Assembly: GCA_020630875.1 (NCBI GenBank)
Contig: JAHDIH010000001.1
Span: forward strand, 310,001 to 374,000
Reading direction: 5' to 3'
DNA length: 64,000 nt
Source: Deltaproteobacteria bacterium
GTDB taxonomy: Bacteria > Myxococcota_A > Polyangia > Haliangiales > Haliangiaceae
Shown: piece after piece, positions 48,898 through 58,037 of the stretch
How the letters are laid out: each line of letters begins with the position of its first letter
How positions within the stretch are numbered: the first letter of the stretch is position 1
Notes under the pieces: model-generated
The model's input: the letters and a program-made list of their open reading frames with translations, nothing else
Told to the model about the DNA's origin: nothing
Databases searched by the model: none
Translations under genes and position numbers: made by a program

Positions 48898-50544
48898 ATG
48901 CTAGAGACGCTCTCTAAAGGATTTCGAAACGCCAAACAACGCTTTACAGGTAAAGCCGAACTTACAGAAGAGTTGATTGATGAAGCTCTCGGTGATGTGA
49001 GAATGAGTCTGCTAGAAGCAGACGTAGAATTCAAAGTTACTAAAGCATTTCTAGCGCGCGTAAAAGAAGCAGCGAAAGGCGAACAAGTTCGGCTTCGTGC
49101 TAAGTCCAAAGAAAAAGGTGCGCAAAAGATTACTCCGGAGCAGGCGTTCATAAAGATTTGTCAGGACGAACTGACCAAGATGATGGGACCGGTTAATCAC
49201 GATATCAAGTGGGCCAAAAAGGGGCCTACAGGAATCATGATGTGTGGGCTGCAAGGGGCTGGAAAAACTACCACAACGGGAAAGATTGCTCGGTACTTAG
49301 AAAAAAATCACGGAAAAAAACCACTGTTGGTGGCAGCGGATGTTTACCGACCGGCAGCTATCGAGCAGCTCAAGACCCTTGGGCGTCAACTCGATATGCC
49401 TGTGTACTCCTCGGAAGAAAAAGATCCGGTAGCCATTTGTGAACAAGCCGTTTCGTTCGCGATTGAGAACAGCCGAGATGTGATTCTTTTTGACACAGCC
49501 GGACGACTGGCAATTGATGAACCACTAATGCAGGAGCTGGACAACATCGACCGCGTTGCCAAGCCTGCAAACATCTTCCTCGTTTTGGACGCCATGACGG
49601 GGCAAGATGCGGTAAATACTGCGGACACGTTTAATAAACGCTTAAGCATTGACGGAGTGATTCTCACTAAGCTTGACGGTGACGCCAGAGGCGGTGCGGC
49701 ATTGTCCGTTAAAGAGATTACGGGCAAGCCCATCAAATTTCTCGGGATGGGGGAATCTTTAGATAAGCTTGAGGAGTTTCGACCTGAAGGATTAGCGTCC
49801 CGAATTCTCGGCATGGGAGACATCGTAGGTCTTGTAAAGGACTTCGAAGATGTCGTTGATGCAGAACAAGCGGAAGAAGATGCGGTTCGGATGCTCAAAG
49901 GAAAGTTCGACATGCAGGACTTTCTGGACCAAATCAAAACCATTCAGAAGATGGGGTCTTTAAAGGATCTTTTTGACAAGCTACCGATGTTTTCTGGCGG
50001 CATGCCCGAAGGGGTCAATCTAGACGATGGCGAACTCGTAAAGATTGAAGCCATCATCAACTCCATGACGAAGCAAGAGCGCAAAAACCCTACGGTTTTT
50101 GTGAAAACATCTTGGGAGGAAGCTTCTGCTCCAACGAAAGGAAAGAAAAAGCGGAAAAGAGCCGACTTTGATCCTTCGCGTGTGAAGCGAGTGGCCAACG
50201 GTTCCGGTCGCGGCGAAAAGGAAGTAAAGGAACTTTTACAGAAGTTTGGGCATATGCGGAAAATGATGGTCCAACTTGGCGCATCATCAGGGATGATGGG
50301 AAAGATTCCTGGTATGAAACAGTTCAAGCAAATGAAGCAACTTGCGGGGATGGATATCGGGGCACTGATGGGGCAAGGAGGAATGCCTGGAATGCCCGCA
50401 GGAATGGGCGGGATGCCTGGAGCCATGCCTGGAATGATGGCTCAACCGCGTGCTAAAGCAAATCCAACCAAAAGAAAAGTAGCATCAAAGAAGTCCAAAA
50501 AAGCAGCGAAGAAAGCACGGAAAAAAGGTCGCAAAAAACGTTAG
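48898..50544 (+). CDS. ffh: Signal recognition particle GTPase
   Basis: A 548-residue protein that binds signal sequences on the ribosome and delivers them to FtsY. The N domain is at 1-90; the GTPase motifs are MCGLQGAGKTTTTGKIA, ADVYRPAAIEQL, DTAGRLAIDEPLM and LTKLDGDARGGAAL. The Met/Gly-rich M domain (about 330-530) ends in repeated MPGM-type units. A Lys/Arg-rich tail (KKSKKAAKKARKKGRKKR) makes the protein about 95 residues longer than E. coli Ffh. The tail may strengthen contact with SRP RNA or the ribosome, which is inference. The stop overlaps head-on with comEC by four bases. Confidence 0.97.
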   Translation: MLETLSKGFRNAKQRFTGKAELTEELIDEALGDVRMSLLEADVEFKVTKAFLARVKEAAKGEQVRLRAKSKEKGAQKITPEQAFIKICQDELTKMMGPVNHDIKWAKKGPTGIMMCGLQGAGKTTTTGKIARYLEKNHGKKPLLVAADVYRPAAIEQLKTLGRQLDMPVYSSEEKDPVAICEQAVSFAIENSRDVILFDTAGRLAIDEPLMQELDNIDRVAKPANIFLVLDAMTGQDAVNTADTFNKRLSIDGVILTKLDGDARGGAALSVKEITGKPIKFLGMGESLDKLEEFRPEGLASRILGMGDIVGLVKDFEDVVDAEQAEEDAVRMLKGKFDMQDFLDQIKTIQKMGSLKDLFDKLPMFSGGMPEGVNLDDGELVKIEAIINSMTKQERKNPTVFVKTSWEEASAPTKGKKKRKRADFDPSRVKRVANGSGRGEKEVKELLQKFGHMRKMMVQLGASSGMMGKIPGMKQFKQMKQLAGMDIGALMGQGGMPGMPAGMGGMPGAMPGMMAQPRAKANPTKRKVASKKSKKAAKKARKKGRKKR

Positions 50545-52730
50545 TAGGTTACGATCGATATATCTTTTTCGAGTTTTATAAGAATGGTGCCAAGCTTACC
50601 CGTTTCCAAAACTCTTGCGCCACTTTCTCTCCACCGCTGGACAACTATGGGAGAGGGAAGAGAGAATCGGTTTCGTGCGCCGTTTGATATTATGGCGACT
50701 TGAGGACTCGTGCTGTTTACCATACGCCGGGTAGAAGAAGTCGAACTTCCATGATGCGGAACCTTGACTATGGCGTAGCGCTTTAGCGAAAGGAGTCGTT
50801 CCACTTCGCTCTCAATATCACCTGTAAACAGCGCGCATTGGTTGTCATTACATATGTCTATCACCATGGATTGATTGTTCGACGACCATGTTGAACTGAC
50901 GACATCAGGGATAATCCTACGAATCGTGTATCTGCCAACTCGGGACGGTAGCTCCGCAAATTGAACCATCCAACCTCGCTTTCTGAAAATTCGCCTAACA
51001 GACTCTGTCGCGCAAACTGCGGCTACTTCTATTCCCGAGTTCGATAGCGCAGGAAAACCATTAATGTGGTCAGCGTCTGCATGGCTTGCTAACAACAAAT
51101 CTACCTTGCGAATACCCAAGCGCAACAAGGTGGGCACAACGCTCCGTTGTGCTGGAAACTCTTTGGGAAGACCTACTGAATTGAACCCTAGGCCACCAAC
51201 GTCAATCAACCAATTCTCACCGGTAGGGAAACGAAGCAAGGTACTATCTCCATGACCTACGTCGATGAAGTATAGCTCTAGTGATTCCGGGACGGTCGCC
51301 GTAGTTGCCCCCAAAGGGCTAGCCATTATTGCAATTGTTAATAGTCCTACTCTAAATTTTCGAGCAACTAACGGAAAGGTAATCAAAACGAAAGCAGATA
51401 GTACTGCAACGAAAGAAATAACTTTTGGGTCACGGAAGGGGACTTGATATTCTACAAAGAAGGAAAGTATGAATGTTAGACCATCTGCACTGGCCACTGC
51501 TCCGTCTCTAAAGATTTGTTGGAGTTCACTTTGTGGGAGAACCACAGCAATCATCGTCATAGGAACTGTAGCAAAACTTACAAAAGGAATAGCAACAATA
51601 TTGGCGGGAATGCTGGCTGCGGGGAGACTTGCGCTAAACGTTGAAATCGCTGGAAATGTTGATTGCATAAGCCAAGCGGATGTTTCGATTGGCGCCATGG
51701 TTTTGTAAGCTCTAGTCAGAATTCCGAGGGTAACGATTGCTGAAAACGACAGTTGAAAAGATCGGTCTATAAGTAAAGAAGAGGGCGAGAGCGCGAGGTA
51801 ATAGAGTGTAGTCAATGTGCAGCAGCTAAGTACGTCTGAATCTTTTCCGACAATTCTAAGTAGCGTATAGGTCGATAACATTATCATCGCTCTATGGCAT
51901 GGAACGCTTGCGGGAATGCAGAGGCAATAAAGCGCGGTGAGAGCAAGTGAACCAACTCTTGTCAGGTCGTGGGTCCGCCCACTAGTAGTTGTAAACGGTA
52001 CAAAAAGGAGCGTTAGTTTTAGAAAGAAAAATATCGAAAGGAAAATGATGCCGACGTGAAGACCGCTGACTACTAGAACGTGGAAGGTGCCTGTGTCTTG
52101 ATAGGTTTTTTGAACCGTTGGCGCAAGAAGACTGCGTTGTCCTGAAATCATAGATTCCAATAGTGGGTGCTCAAGTGATGCAACTCTTTCCCGAAACCTC
52201 TTCTTCACCCTGGCCATCGGCCCATCTTGATTTACAAACACCAATTCTTCGATTCGTATTTGCAGAGGAGCGTCCAGAAGTTGGCTCTTGTAAGATCGCC
52301 ATTTGGAAGAAACGACTTGTCCCGAAAGCACCACTCTCGAATCCTCCGGTACGATATAGTTTCCAAATCCAATAATTCTCCGTTGCCCACTGAGGACAAC
52401 AATGCGTCGACCGTTGCATTCTATCACGCGCCCTGAGGCTGTTACATGACTTCCCACCGACGGACTTTGCGATTGGTTCCAAAGTGCCAGAAAAAAATAC
52501 ACCAGAACAACGGGGAATTGTTTTGACCGAAATAACGCCAAAGCTCCTGCTGCCACCAATGCGACCGCGCAAAGACCAGTGAGGGCGGATAGCACACCTA
52601 AGCAGGCTGTGAGAAGGACTCGGCACTCACCGAATTGGCTGCTATTTGGCACGTAATTAGTCGCGACATCACGAAATAGGTTGCCGTGTAACTTTCTAAA
52701 ACAAGGGCATTTATCGTAAAATATTCCCAA
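50541..52730 (-). CDS. comEC: ComEC/Rec2-family DNA uptake protein
   Basis: A 729-residue membrane channel that carries single-stranded DNA into the cytoplasm during natural transformation. The N-terminal OB-like region (DUF4131 type) lies between membrane helices, followed by the Competence domain with HVLVVSGLHVGIIFL and about eight more helices. The C-terminal metallo-beta-lactamase domain has FIDVGHGDSTLL and HADADHINGF, with the metal-binding His and Asp, plus PHHGSS. The start is uncertain: ATG 52730 leaves only 16 bases to the divergent gene, and GTG 52652 is an alternative. Myxobacteria are naturally competent in some lineages; other competence genes are not in the window. Confidence 0.92.
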   Translation of the reverse strand: MGIFYDKCPCFRKLHGNLFRDVATNYVPNSSQFGECRVLLTACLGVLSALTGLCAVALVAAGALALFRSKQFPVVLVYFFLALWNQSQSPSVGSHVTASGRVIECNGRRIVVLSGQRRIIGFGNYIVPEDSRVVLSGQVVSSKWRSYKSQLLDAPLQIRIEELVFVNQDGPMARVKKRFRERVASLEHPLLESMISGQRSLLAPTVQKTYQDTGTFHVLVVSGLHVGIIFLSIFFFLKLTLLFVPFTTTSGRTHDLTRVGSLALTALYCLCIPASVPCHRAMIMLSTYTLLRIVGKDSDVLSCCTLTTLYYLALSPSSLLIDRSFQLSFSAIVTLGILTRAYKTMAPIETSAWLMQSTFPAISTFSASLPAASIPANIVAIPFVSFATVPMTMIAVVLPQSELQQIFRDGAVASADGLTFILSFFVEYQVPFRDPKVISFVAVLSAFVLITFPLVARKFRVGLLTIAIMASPLGATTATVPESLELYFIDVGHGDSTLLRFPTGENWLIDVGGLGFNSVGLPKEFPAQRSVVPTLLRLGIRKVDLLLASHADADHINGFPALSNSGIEVAAVCATESVRRIFRKRGWMVQFAELPSRVGRYTIRRIIPDVVSSTWSSNNQSMVIDICNDNQCALFTGDIESEVERLLSLKRYAIVKVPHHGSSTSSTRRMVNSTSPQVAIISNGARNRFSLPSPIVVQRWRESGARVLETGKLGTILIKLEKDISIVTY

Positions 52731-52746
52731 TCTCAGGGGGTTATGA

Positions 52747-53400
52747 ATGATGAAGGTAGCAATCTCATGCCTTCTGCTTTGCTCAAATATAGCAACAGCA
52801 GGAAGCTTGTCCGGAAAAGTAAAAATTCGAGCTAATTACCCAACTCACAATCCGGGAAGTGGATTCGTAAAAAGGGTCGCAAATCCCATATTACCTCTTA
52901 AGGAGTTTAACCCAAGACCTCTTATGATCGTTTCGCTTGAGTCGGTAGACGGCTTGAGTGCCCCGGGGACAAAAAGTGTTGAGTACAAACTTGCAGGAGA
53001 GTCTTTTTCCGTTCCGATTATGGCAGTTAGCAAGGGTCAAAAGTTAACGATCAAGAACGAAGGGCGAACGTCTCCAGTTTTGTACTGCGACGAGTTGGAA
53101 TGGACGCCAGAAGCCCTAAATCCTAATCGCACAAGAGATGGGGTCGTGAAAACGGAAAAGTCTTTTACAATTGCTGTAAAAAAGCGTCCTTACATGAAAG
53201 GCAAAGTTGTGATCATGCCAACGTCCTTTTTCGGGCTCGTGGACGACAAAGGAAACTTCAAGGTTGCCGATTTACCTGACGGTAAATGGAAAGTTAAAGT
53301 TTGGTATGGTGCGGGTTGGTTGTCGGTGAATCGAGTCGCCAGCGTTAAAGGAGCTAGTAAAATGGATATTAGTGTCGAAAGCTTTGAGTTAAAAAAGTAG
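52747..53400 (+). CDS. Secreted beta-domain protein, unknown function
   Basis: A 217-residue protein with a signal peptide (1-18, ending IATA). The mature part is a beta protein: a first half resembling cupredoxin-like domains (VPIMAVSKGQKLTIKNEGRTSPVLYC) and a C-terminal part resembling carboxypeptidase-regulatory or Cna-B-like folds (VDDKGNFKVADLPDGKWKVKVWYG). Similar plans occur in methylamine-utilisation-like periplasmic proteins, though I see no full copper site. A purine-rich AGGGGG precedes the start. It lies six bases before the MXAN_5187-like gene, so the two are probably one operon. Confidence 0.78.
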   Translation: MMKVAISCLLLCSNIATAGSLSGKVKIRANYPTHNPGSGFVKRVANPILPLKEFNPRPLMIVSLESVDGLSAPGTKSVEYKLAGESFSVPIMAVSKGQKLTIKNEGRTSPVLYCDELEWTPEALNPNRTRDGVVKTEKSFTIAVKKRPYMKGKVVIMPTSFFGLVDDKGNFKVADLPDGKWKVKVWYGAGWLSVNRVASVKGASKMDISVESFELKK

Positions 53401-53406
53401 GTTGAA

Positions 53407-55128
53407 GTGTTTCTTTCAAAAGTATGGATGATAATTCTGGCAGCTGTCGCTGCAATTTCGCTAAGCCTTGCGGCTGTCATGGACAAGCCAGGTCAGAGGG
53501 TAAGTAACCGAACCGCGGAAGAGCGACTCAGGCTTGGATGCGAAGTTACTACGATGTGGCTTAAAGCCAATGCTCAGCAACGAATGGTTGATGTCGGTGA
53601 ACTTGCAAACTTTAGCAAGTTATCCAAAGTTTTAGCTTCGGTGAAGGCTGAGAGCGCGGTGACAGCAAGTGTTAATCAAACCGCGCGAGGACATATCACT
53701 CCTTACATCGAAGGCCCAGGAGTCGATGTTATCTTGTTGACCGACTCCATTGGTAGGGTTGTTGCTCGTGCGGGATTCTCAGCTGAGAAAAACTCTATTT
53801 CAGGAGATTCTTTGCAAGGGAAACCACTTATCCGCGATGCACTTTTAGGGTTTTGGGGAGAAGACGTTTGGGAAATAGGAGGGCAACTCTACTTGATGGC
53901 AGGCGCGCCGGTTGTCCATCGTAGCGGGGACTTTCGCTATGTCGGCTCTGTTGCCATTGGCCGTTTGGTATCGCAAGAGTTTGCCAAAAAAATTGTAAGT
54001 GGCGTGGGGTTACAAGTCTCGGCATATTCAGAGTTAGAAACGGGCAAGTTCTCTTCTTTGGTTTCTTCTTCCCCCATCTCGGTGAAGGAAGCGGCGCTGA
54101 ATAAACTAATTGACGCAATGCCAAAGAATGAACTTTGGCAACAAGATTGCTCTAAGAATGCTATCGCTCGTCTAAAGGATAGCGGCAACAGCAGACAACT
54201 TCTTCTGGCTTCACGGTTTCCCGCCGGTAGCGAACTTGGGATGCAGAGAGGCTTTTTGCTCTTCAAAGCCAACGCGCCAGGGGAAGTAGGTTTCTTGGGT
54301 ACGGTAAAAAAACTTACTAGCAATGACATATCAGGTTTCCTACTAGTGCTACTCGGTCTAGGAATGCTGCTTGCAATCGTCATCGGTCTGGCTCTGCTGT
54401 TTTGGGAGGTTGATAGACCTTTGAAGGCTTTGACAGAAGATGCACTTCGCTTATCGAAAGACGATGCAGGGCTCGCAGGACTACAGGAAGAGCAACATAA
54501 AGGACGTTTTGGCTCTATTGCGCGAACCGTCAATTTATACATAGAAAAGATCAGAAGAACAAAAGAGTCTTCTTCCCAGAGCCTCGATCAGTTGCTCGGC
54601 AGCGGCTCCATAGGAGGCGGGGGGGCGTTCGCACAATCTGTAAAACCAGAGCCTTCCGCCCCTCATCCATCGGAGTTTCAGTTTGGAGGAACCTCTTCCA
54701 ATCCTAAAGCTAGCCCACCACCGTCAGATTTCAACTTCAACGATCCTTCTTCATCGTCAAGTGGGTACGACCTGGGACTTGGTGCTACGCAGGATAGTGA
54801 AGTAGCCCCGTTGTTTGAAACAGAGGCGACTCAGATGAAGGCTTCGGTTCATGCACCTCCTATGCCACCTTCGCCGTCTTCTATAGATGATGATCCTTTT
54901 GCTGACTTTGGCACCGTCGACAGCGGCCATGAAGAAATTTATCAACAGTTCATGGAAATGCGACGTAATCTTGGTGAGCCCACTGACAGCCCTTCGTACG
55001 ACCAGTTCGTTGCTAAGTTGACAAGGAACGAACAAAAACTGAAGGAGAAGCACAACTGCCGTGCTGTAAAGTTTACGGTTTACGAAAAGGGCGGACGTGC
55101 CGCATTGAAAGCATCACCGATTAAGTAA
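53407..55128 (+). CDS. Membrane sensor-like protein with an MXAN_5187-type C-terminal domain
   Basis: A 573-residue protein starting with GTG. A signal-anchor helix (about 8-23) is followed by a periplasmic PAS/dCache-like domain (about 30-305, LTDSIGRVVARAGFSAE), a second helix (about 310-335, GFLLVLLGLGMLLAIVIGLALLF) and a HAMP-like stretch (DRPLKALTEDALRLS). A Pro/Ser/Gly-rich cytoplasmic linker then precedes a conserved C-terminal domain (about 500-573) resembling that of Myxococcus MXAN_5187: EIYQQFMEMRRNLGEPTDS, YDQFVAKLTRNEQKLKEKH and a final AALKASPIK. It has no kinase, cyclase or chemotaxis domain, so it may pass a signal by protein contact. The 3' end overlaps the histidine kinase gene by 15 bases head-on. 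Confidence 0.75.
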   Translation: MFLSKVWMIILAAVAAISLSLAAVMDKPGQRVSNRTAEERLRLGCEVTTMWLKANAQQRMVDVGELANFSKLSKVLASVKAESAVTASVNQTARGHITPYIEGPGVDVILLTDSIGRVVARAGFSAEKNSISGDSLQGKPLIRDALLGFWGEDVWEIGGQLYLMAGAPVVHRSGDFRYVGSVAIGRLVSQEFAKKIVSGVGLQVSAYSELETGKFSSLVSSSPISVKEAALNKLIDAMPKNELWQQDCSKNAIARLKDSGNSRQLLLASRFPAGSELGMQRGFLLFKANAPGEVGFLGTVKKLTSNDISGFLLVLLGLGMLLAIVIGLALLFWEVDRPLKALTEDALRLSKDDAGLAGLQEEQHKGRFGSIARTVNLYIEKIRRTKESSSQSLDQLLGSGSIGGGGAFAQSVKPEPSAPHPSEFQFGGTSSNPKASPPPSDFNFNDPSSSSSGYDLGLGATQDSEVAPLFETEATQMKASVHAPPMPPSPSSIDDDPFADFGTVDSGHEEIYQQFMEMRRNLGEPTDSPSYDQFVAKLTRNEQKLKEKHNCRAVKFTVYEKGGRAALKASPIK

Positions 55129-56736
55129 CGGCAATTGTAAACTAAATCGGCTACCCTCAGGCGAACTTGAAACTTCAATTTTTCCACCATGATCAATAGC
55201 GATCCGTTGAGCGATGGGCAGCCCCAATCCGGTGCCACCTCGCTTTCCTTTCGTCGTGAAATAGGGAGTGAAAATTGAATCGATTAGATCGTCTGGAATG
55301 CCTTCGCCTCGATCTATGACTGACACTACGCATCTTCTATCGGTGGACGTAACTTCGACGGTAACAAAATCATCATTGCTAGATGCATCCAATGCGTTGA
55401 CAAGAAGATTCAGAATAACTTGAGTGATTTGGTCCTTGTCCGCTGATACCTCCACATCAGAGTGCCATTGGTTGAACTGCACTTTCTTCGCTTCCACGTA
55501 GGGCTTCGTTAGTCGTTGAATCAAATCTGAAATCTTAAATACTTCGAAGTGGGGTTTAGGCATCTGAGCAAATTTTGAAAACTCATCAAGTGTTCTACTT
55601 AGTCGATCTGTTTCTTGAATGATGGTGGACGTAGACTCCGTGAAGATCTCTTGAAATTCTGGGTGTTGTCTTTTCCAAGAGCGTTGAAGGCTCTCTACCG
55701 ACATCTTTATAGGCGTAAGTGGATTCTTGATTTCGTGGGCGAGCTGTCGCGCCACATCTCTCCAAGCCGCGATTTTTTCAACCGTTACCAACTTATTCTT
55801 TGATTCGTTTAAGTCTTTCGTCATTTGTTCGAATGCTGAGACGACACTTCTTACTTCTTTGGTACTGGCGTTTGGTGCGGTGTATTCAAGATTTCCTTCG
55901 CCAACGGCCTTAGCTGCAAGTCCTAGCTGATTCAAATCCTTAATTATGCCCCTGGAGGCCAAAAACGCTAACACTATTAGCAAGAGAAGAGATATGCCAG
56001 CCGCGGCAATCGTTACCGTCCGAAGTTGCGTGCGCAACGTTACCAGGCCTTTGTCCGAAACTGATATCGCAACGACAGCTATGATATTACCCTGATGGTT
56101 TGTCAAAGAGATACCGGAGGATTGCAAGTTAGCATCGATTGAGATTGTCAGTTCATTCCTCTTGTCGGAGATATGCGAAAACGTTTGGTTGTCTATTTTT
56201 ACGCCAGCGATCAATTTTATGCGGCGACCGTCAAGCAACGTCACTTTTCTAGACTCTACATCAAACAGGGATCTTTGGAGTTTTCCATCTTTCTCCGCGG
56301 GTAGCCAGGCGTATCCGCCATTCAAGTTTCCTTTGAAGGAGGTGCCTACGCTTCCTTGATTGTGGCTTGCCATCAGAATCGAATCATCCGGCCCCAGGAG
56401 GAAGAATGCATCGAACCCCGATGTCAGTGTCCTTTCGCTTTCTCTTAGTTTCGTAAGGGGAAGTCCTTCAAAGGTGTTTTCGTTTTTACTTGTGTCGTAT
56501 ATGAAGCCGCCTATGGCTGGGTGGGAGCGCGTGGCTATTGCCGATAGATTTTTGGTTAATAGTTCTCGTCTTCTGGACAACTCTGCGGAAACTTGGTCGC
56601 TTGAGACGGTCAATGTGCGCTCATGATCTTCTTCATAGTTTTCCGACAGGATTCGCTCAGTGATAATGGCAGCGATAATTAGTGGGATTATCGCTCCAAC
56701 GAGAAATACCAGGGCCAGCCTGCTGCGAAGACTCAT
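55114..56736 (-). CDS. Membrane sensor histidine kinase, NtrY-like
   Basis: ATG 56736 forms ATGA with the stop of the upstream gene and is preferred to the ATG at 56784; 540 residues. Two membrane helices (about 4-24 and about 240-265) frame a periplasmic sensor domain. HAMP (about 270-325), HisKA with the phospho-acceptor His in LAHEIKNPLTPIKMS and an HATPase domain with NLLVNALDAS, DRGEGIPDDLID and GGTGLGLPIAQ follow. The kinase looks complete. No response regulator gene is adjacent. The operon context suggests it senses something handled by the substrate-binding and peptidoglycan genes upstream. Confidence 0.93.
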   Translation of the reverse strand: MSLRSRLALVFLVGAIIPLIIAAIITERILSENYEEDHERTLTVSSDQVSAELSRRRELLTKNLSAIATRSHPAIGGFIYDTSKNENTFEGLPLTKLRESERTLTSGFDAFFLLGPDDSILMASHNQGSVGTSFKGNLNGGYAWLPAEKDGKLQRSLFDVESRKVTLLDGRRIKLIAGVKIDNQTFSHISDKRNELTISIDANLQSSGISLTNHQGNIIAVVAISVSDKGLVTLRTQLRTVTIAAAGISLLLLIVLAFLASRGIIKDLNQLGLAAKAVGEGNLEYTAPNASTKEVRSVVSAFEQMTKDLNESKNKLVTVEKIAAWRDVARQLAHEIKNPLTPIKMSVESLQRSWKRQHPEFQEIFTESTSTIIQETDRLSRTLDEFSKFAQMPKPHFEVFKISDLIQRLTKPYVEAKKVQFNQWHSDVEVSADKDQITQVILNLLVNALDASSNDDFVTVEVTSTDRRCVVSVIDRGEGIPDDLIDSIFTPYFTTKGKRGGTGLGLPIAQRIAIDHGGKIEVSSSPEGSRFSLQLPLLNR

Positions 56737-58037
56737 TGCGTTCCCCAGTATGCGTTTTCTAAGTTGGTTTTTCCTTGGTACCAATAGATCGTATCACGAT
56801 GCCACAGTGTTTCTGTGACTTCCAGCAAGGGTAGCGAGGGGAGACGTTTTTGAAACGATCTTCTTGCTTGATAGGGCGAAGATTTGCGATTCAATAACAC
56901 CCACCTACTGTCATCCTTGGAAAGTTGGCGAACCGCGGGCGGCATATCCTGTGAAACATCAATCGTCATCACTTTTAGGTCGCAATTGTTTTGGTGGGTT
57001 AACAATGTGCTGATGCCAACCTCAGAGAGGCTAGACTGAATCACTTTTGCCACTTTTGTTTCCCAGTGGTGATCGTTTTCAAAGTAAATTTTCTGAGGAG
57101 TCGTCGGTATTCGTGGCATTTTGGCGAGCCGACTTTTTGCAGCCGCAACGTTTGGTGGTTGGTTTGGAATTACCGTTTGCGAGCGAACATCTCCTTTTAG
57201 CCCTGCTTTCAAAAGCGCTCGATGGTTGATTGTCAGCCACAGAATCTTTCTGGCTTCAGCGTGTTTGCTCCAGAAACTGGCTTTGCACGGCATTAAGGCA
57301 ACCAAACGCTTTCGAACCGTCGTTTGGGTGGTAGGGTACTTTGGCTTTCTTCCTGAAAACGCGGCTTTACCGCTGGAAGACAAGTCAATCGCACCAATCT
57401 CATAAGTTGCCGCTTCCTCTCTAGCTGAGGGGTACCAGCGTAAGGTTAGCTTTTGGATGAAAGGGCTTCCTTTGAAGTGATTGATGTGGCTTCGCAGAAC
57501 TACTCGGTGGTGGTTCAGCGAAGCTAACCTAAACGGGCCTGTGCCGGTGGGGACGCCACGCGACAAGTTGGCAATCGCAAGCTGCGGGTATGATAACGTT
57601 TTAGCTAGCTCGGAGGCGGAAAGAACACTTTGGAGAATTACACCTTGGCTTGTTTCTCCCTCCACAATAACGTCGGCCAGCATCCACGCATTTGGTCCTT
57701 TTTTCGCGAGACGTAAGCTTCGTGCTACATCTTTACTCGTCATTGTTATTCCGTTATGCCAAAGGATTCCTGTCGGGATTTTGATCAGATAACGATTTTT
57801 CTCTAACCTTTGGGGGAGGGCCGAAGCCAGCCAAGGGGCTTGCCCTGATTCTCTGTACAAAGTGTCGTAAAGAAGCCTGGATAAAGTAATGTCTTCTATT
57901 TGGGTGGCATTGTATGGTGGCAATCGTTTCTGAGGTTTTCCTGGAAGTGTTCCCTTCATAGCGCCTCCAAATTGTGGCAACTCTTCCGCTGCGGCTGTCG
58001 AAGTAAGGACTAGAATTAGAAGTATCGCAGCTTTCAT
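56733..58037 (-). CDS. Family 5 extracellular solute-binding protein (peptide/dipeptide type)
   Basis: A 434-residue protein with a signal peptide (1-17, ending STAAA). The order of motifs fits SBP_bac_5 proteins: GAMKGTLPG, LSRLLYDTLYRES, a stretch like YLIKIPTGILWHNGITMTSKDVARSL, and GTGPFRLAS. It is about 100 residues shorter than DppA or OppA. No permease or ATPase gene is nearby, so it may feed a transporter encoded elsewhere or act as a sensor protein for the kinase. It overlaps both neighbours by four bases (ATGA). Confidence 0.85.
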   Translation of the reverse strand: MKAAILLILVLTSTAAAEELPQFGGAMKGTLPGKPQKRLPPYNATQIEDITLSRLLYDTLYRESGQAPWLASALPQRLEKNRYLIKIPTGILWHNGITMTSKDVARSLRLAKKGPNAWMLADVIVEGETSQGVILQSVLSASELAKTLSYPQLAIANLSRGVPTGTGPFRLASLNHHRVVLRSHINHFKGSPFIQKLTLRWYPSAREEAATYEIGAIDLSSSGKAAFSGRKPKYPTTQTTVRKRLVALMPCKASFWSKHAEARKILWLTINHRALLKAGLKGDVRSQTVIPNQPPNVAAAKSRLAKMPRIPTTPQKIYFENDHHWETKVAKVIQSSLSEVGISTLLTHQNNCDLKVMTIDVSQDMPPAVRQLSKDDSRWVLLNRKSSPYQARRSFQKRLPSLPLLEVTETLWHRDTIYWYQGKTNLENAYWGTQ

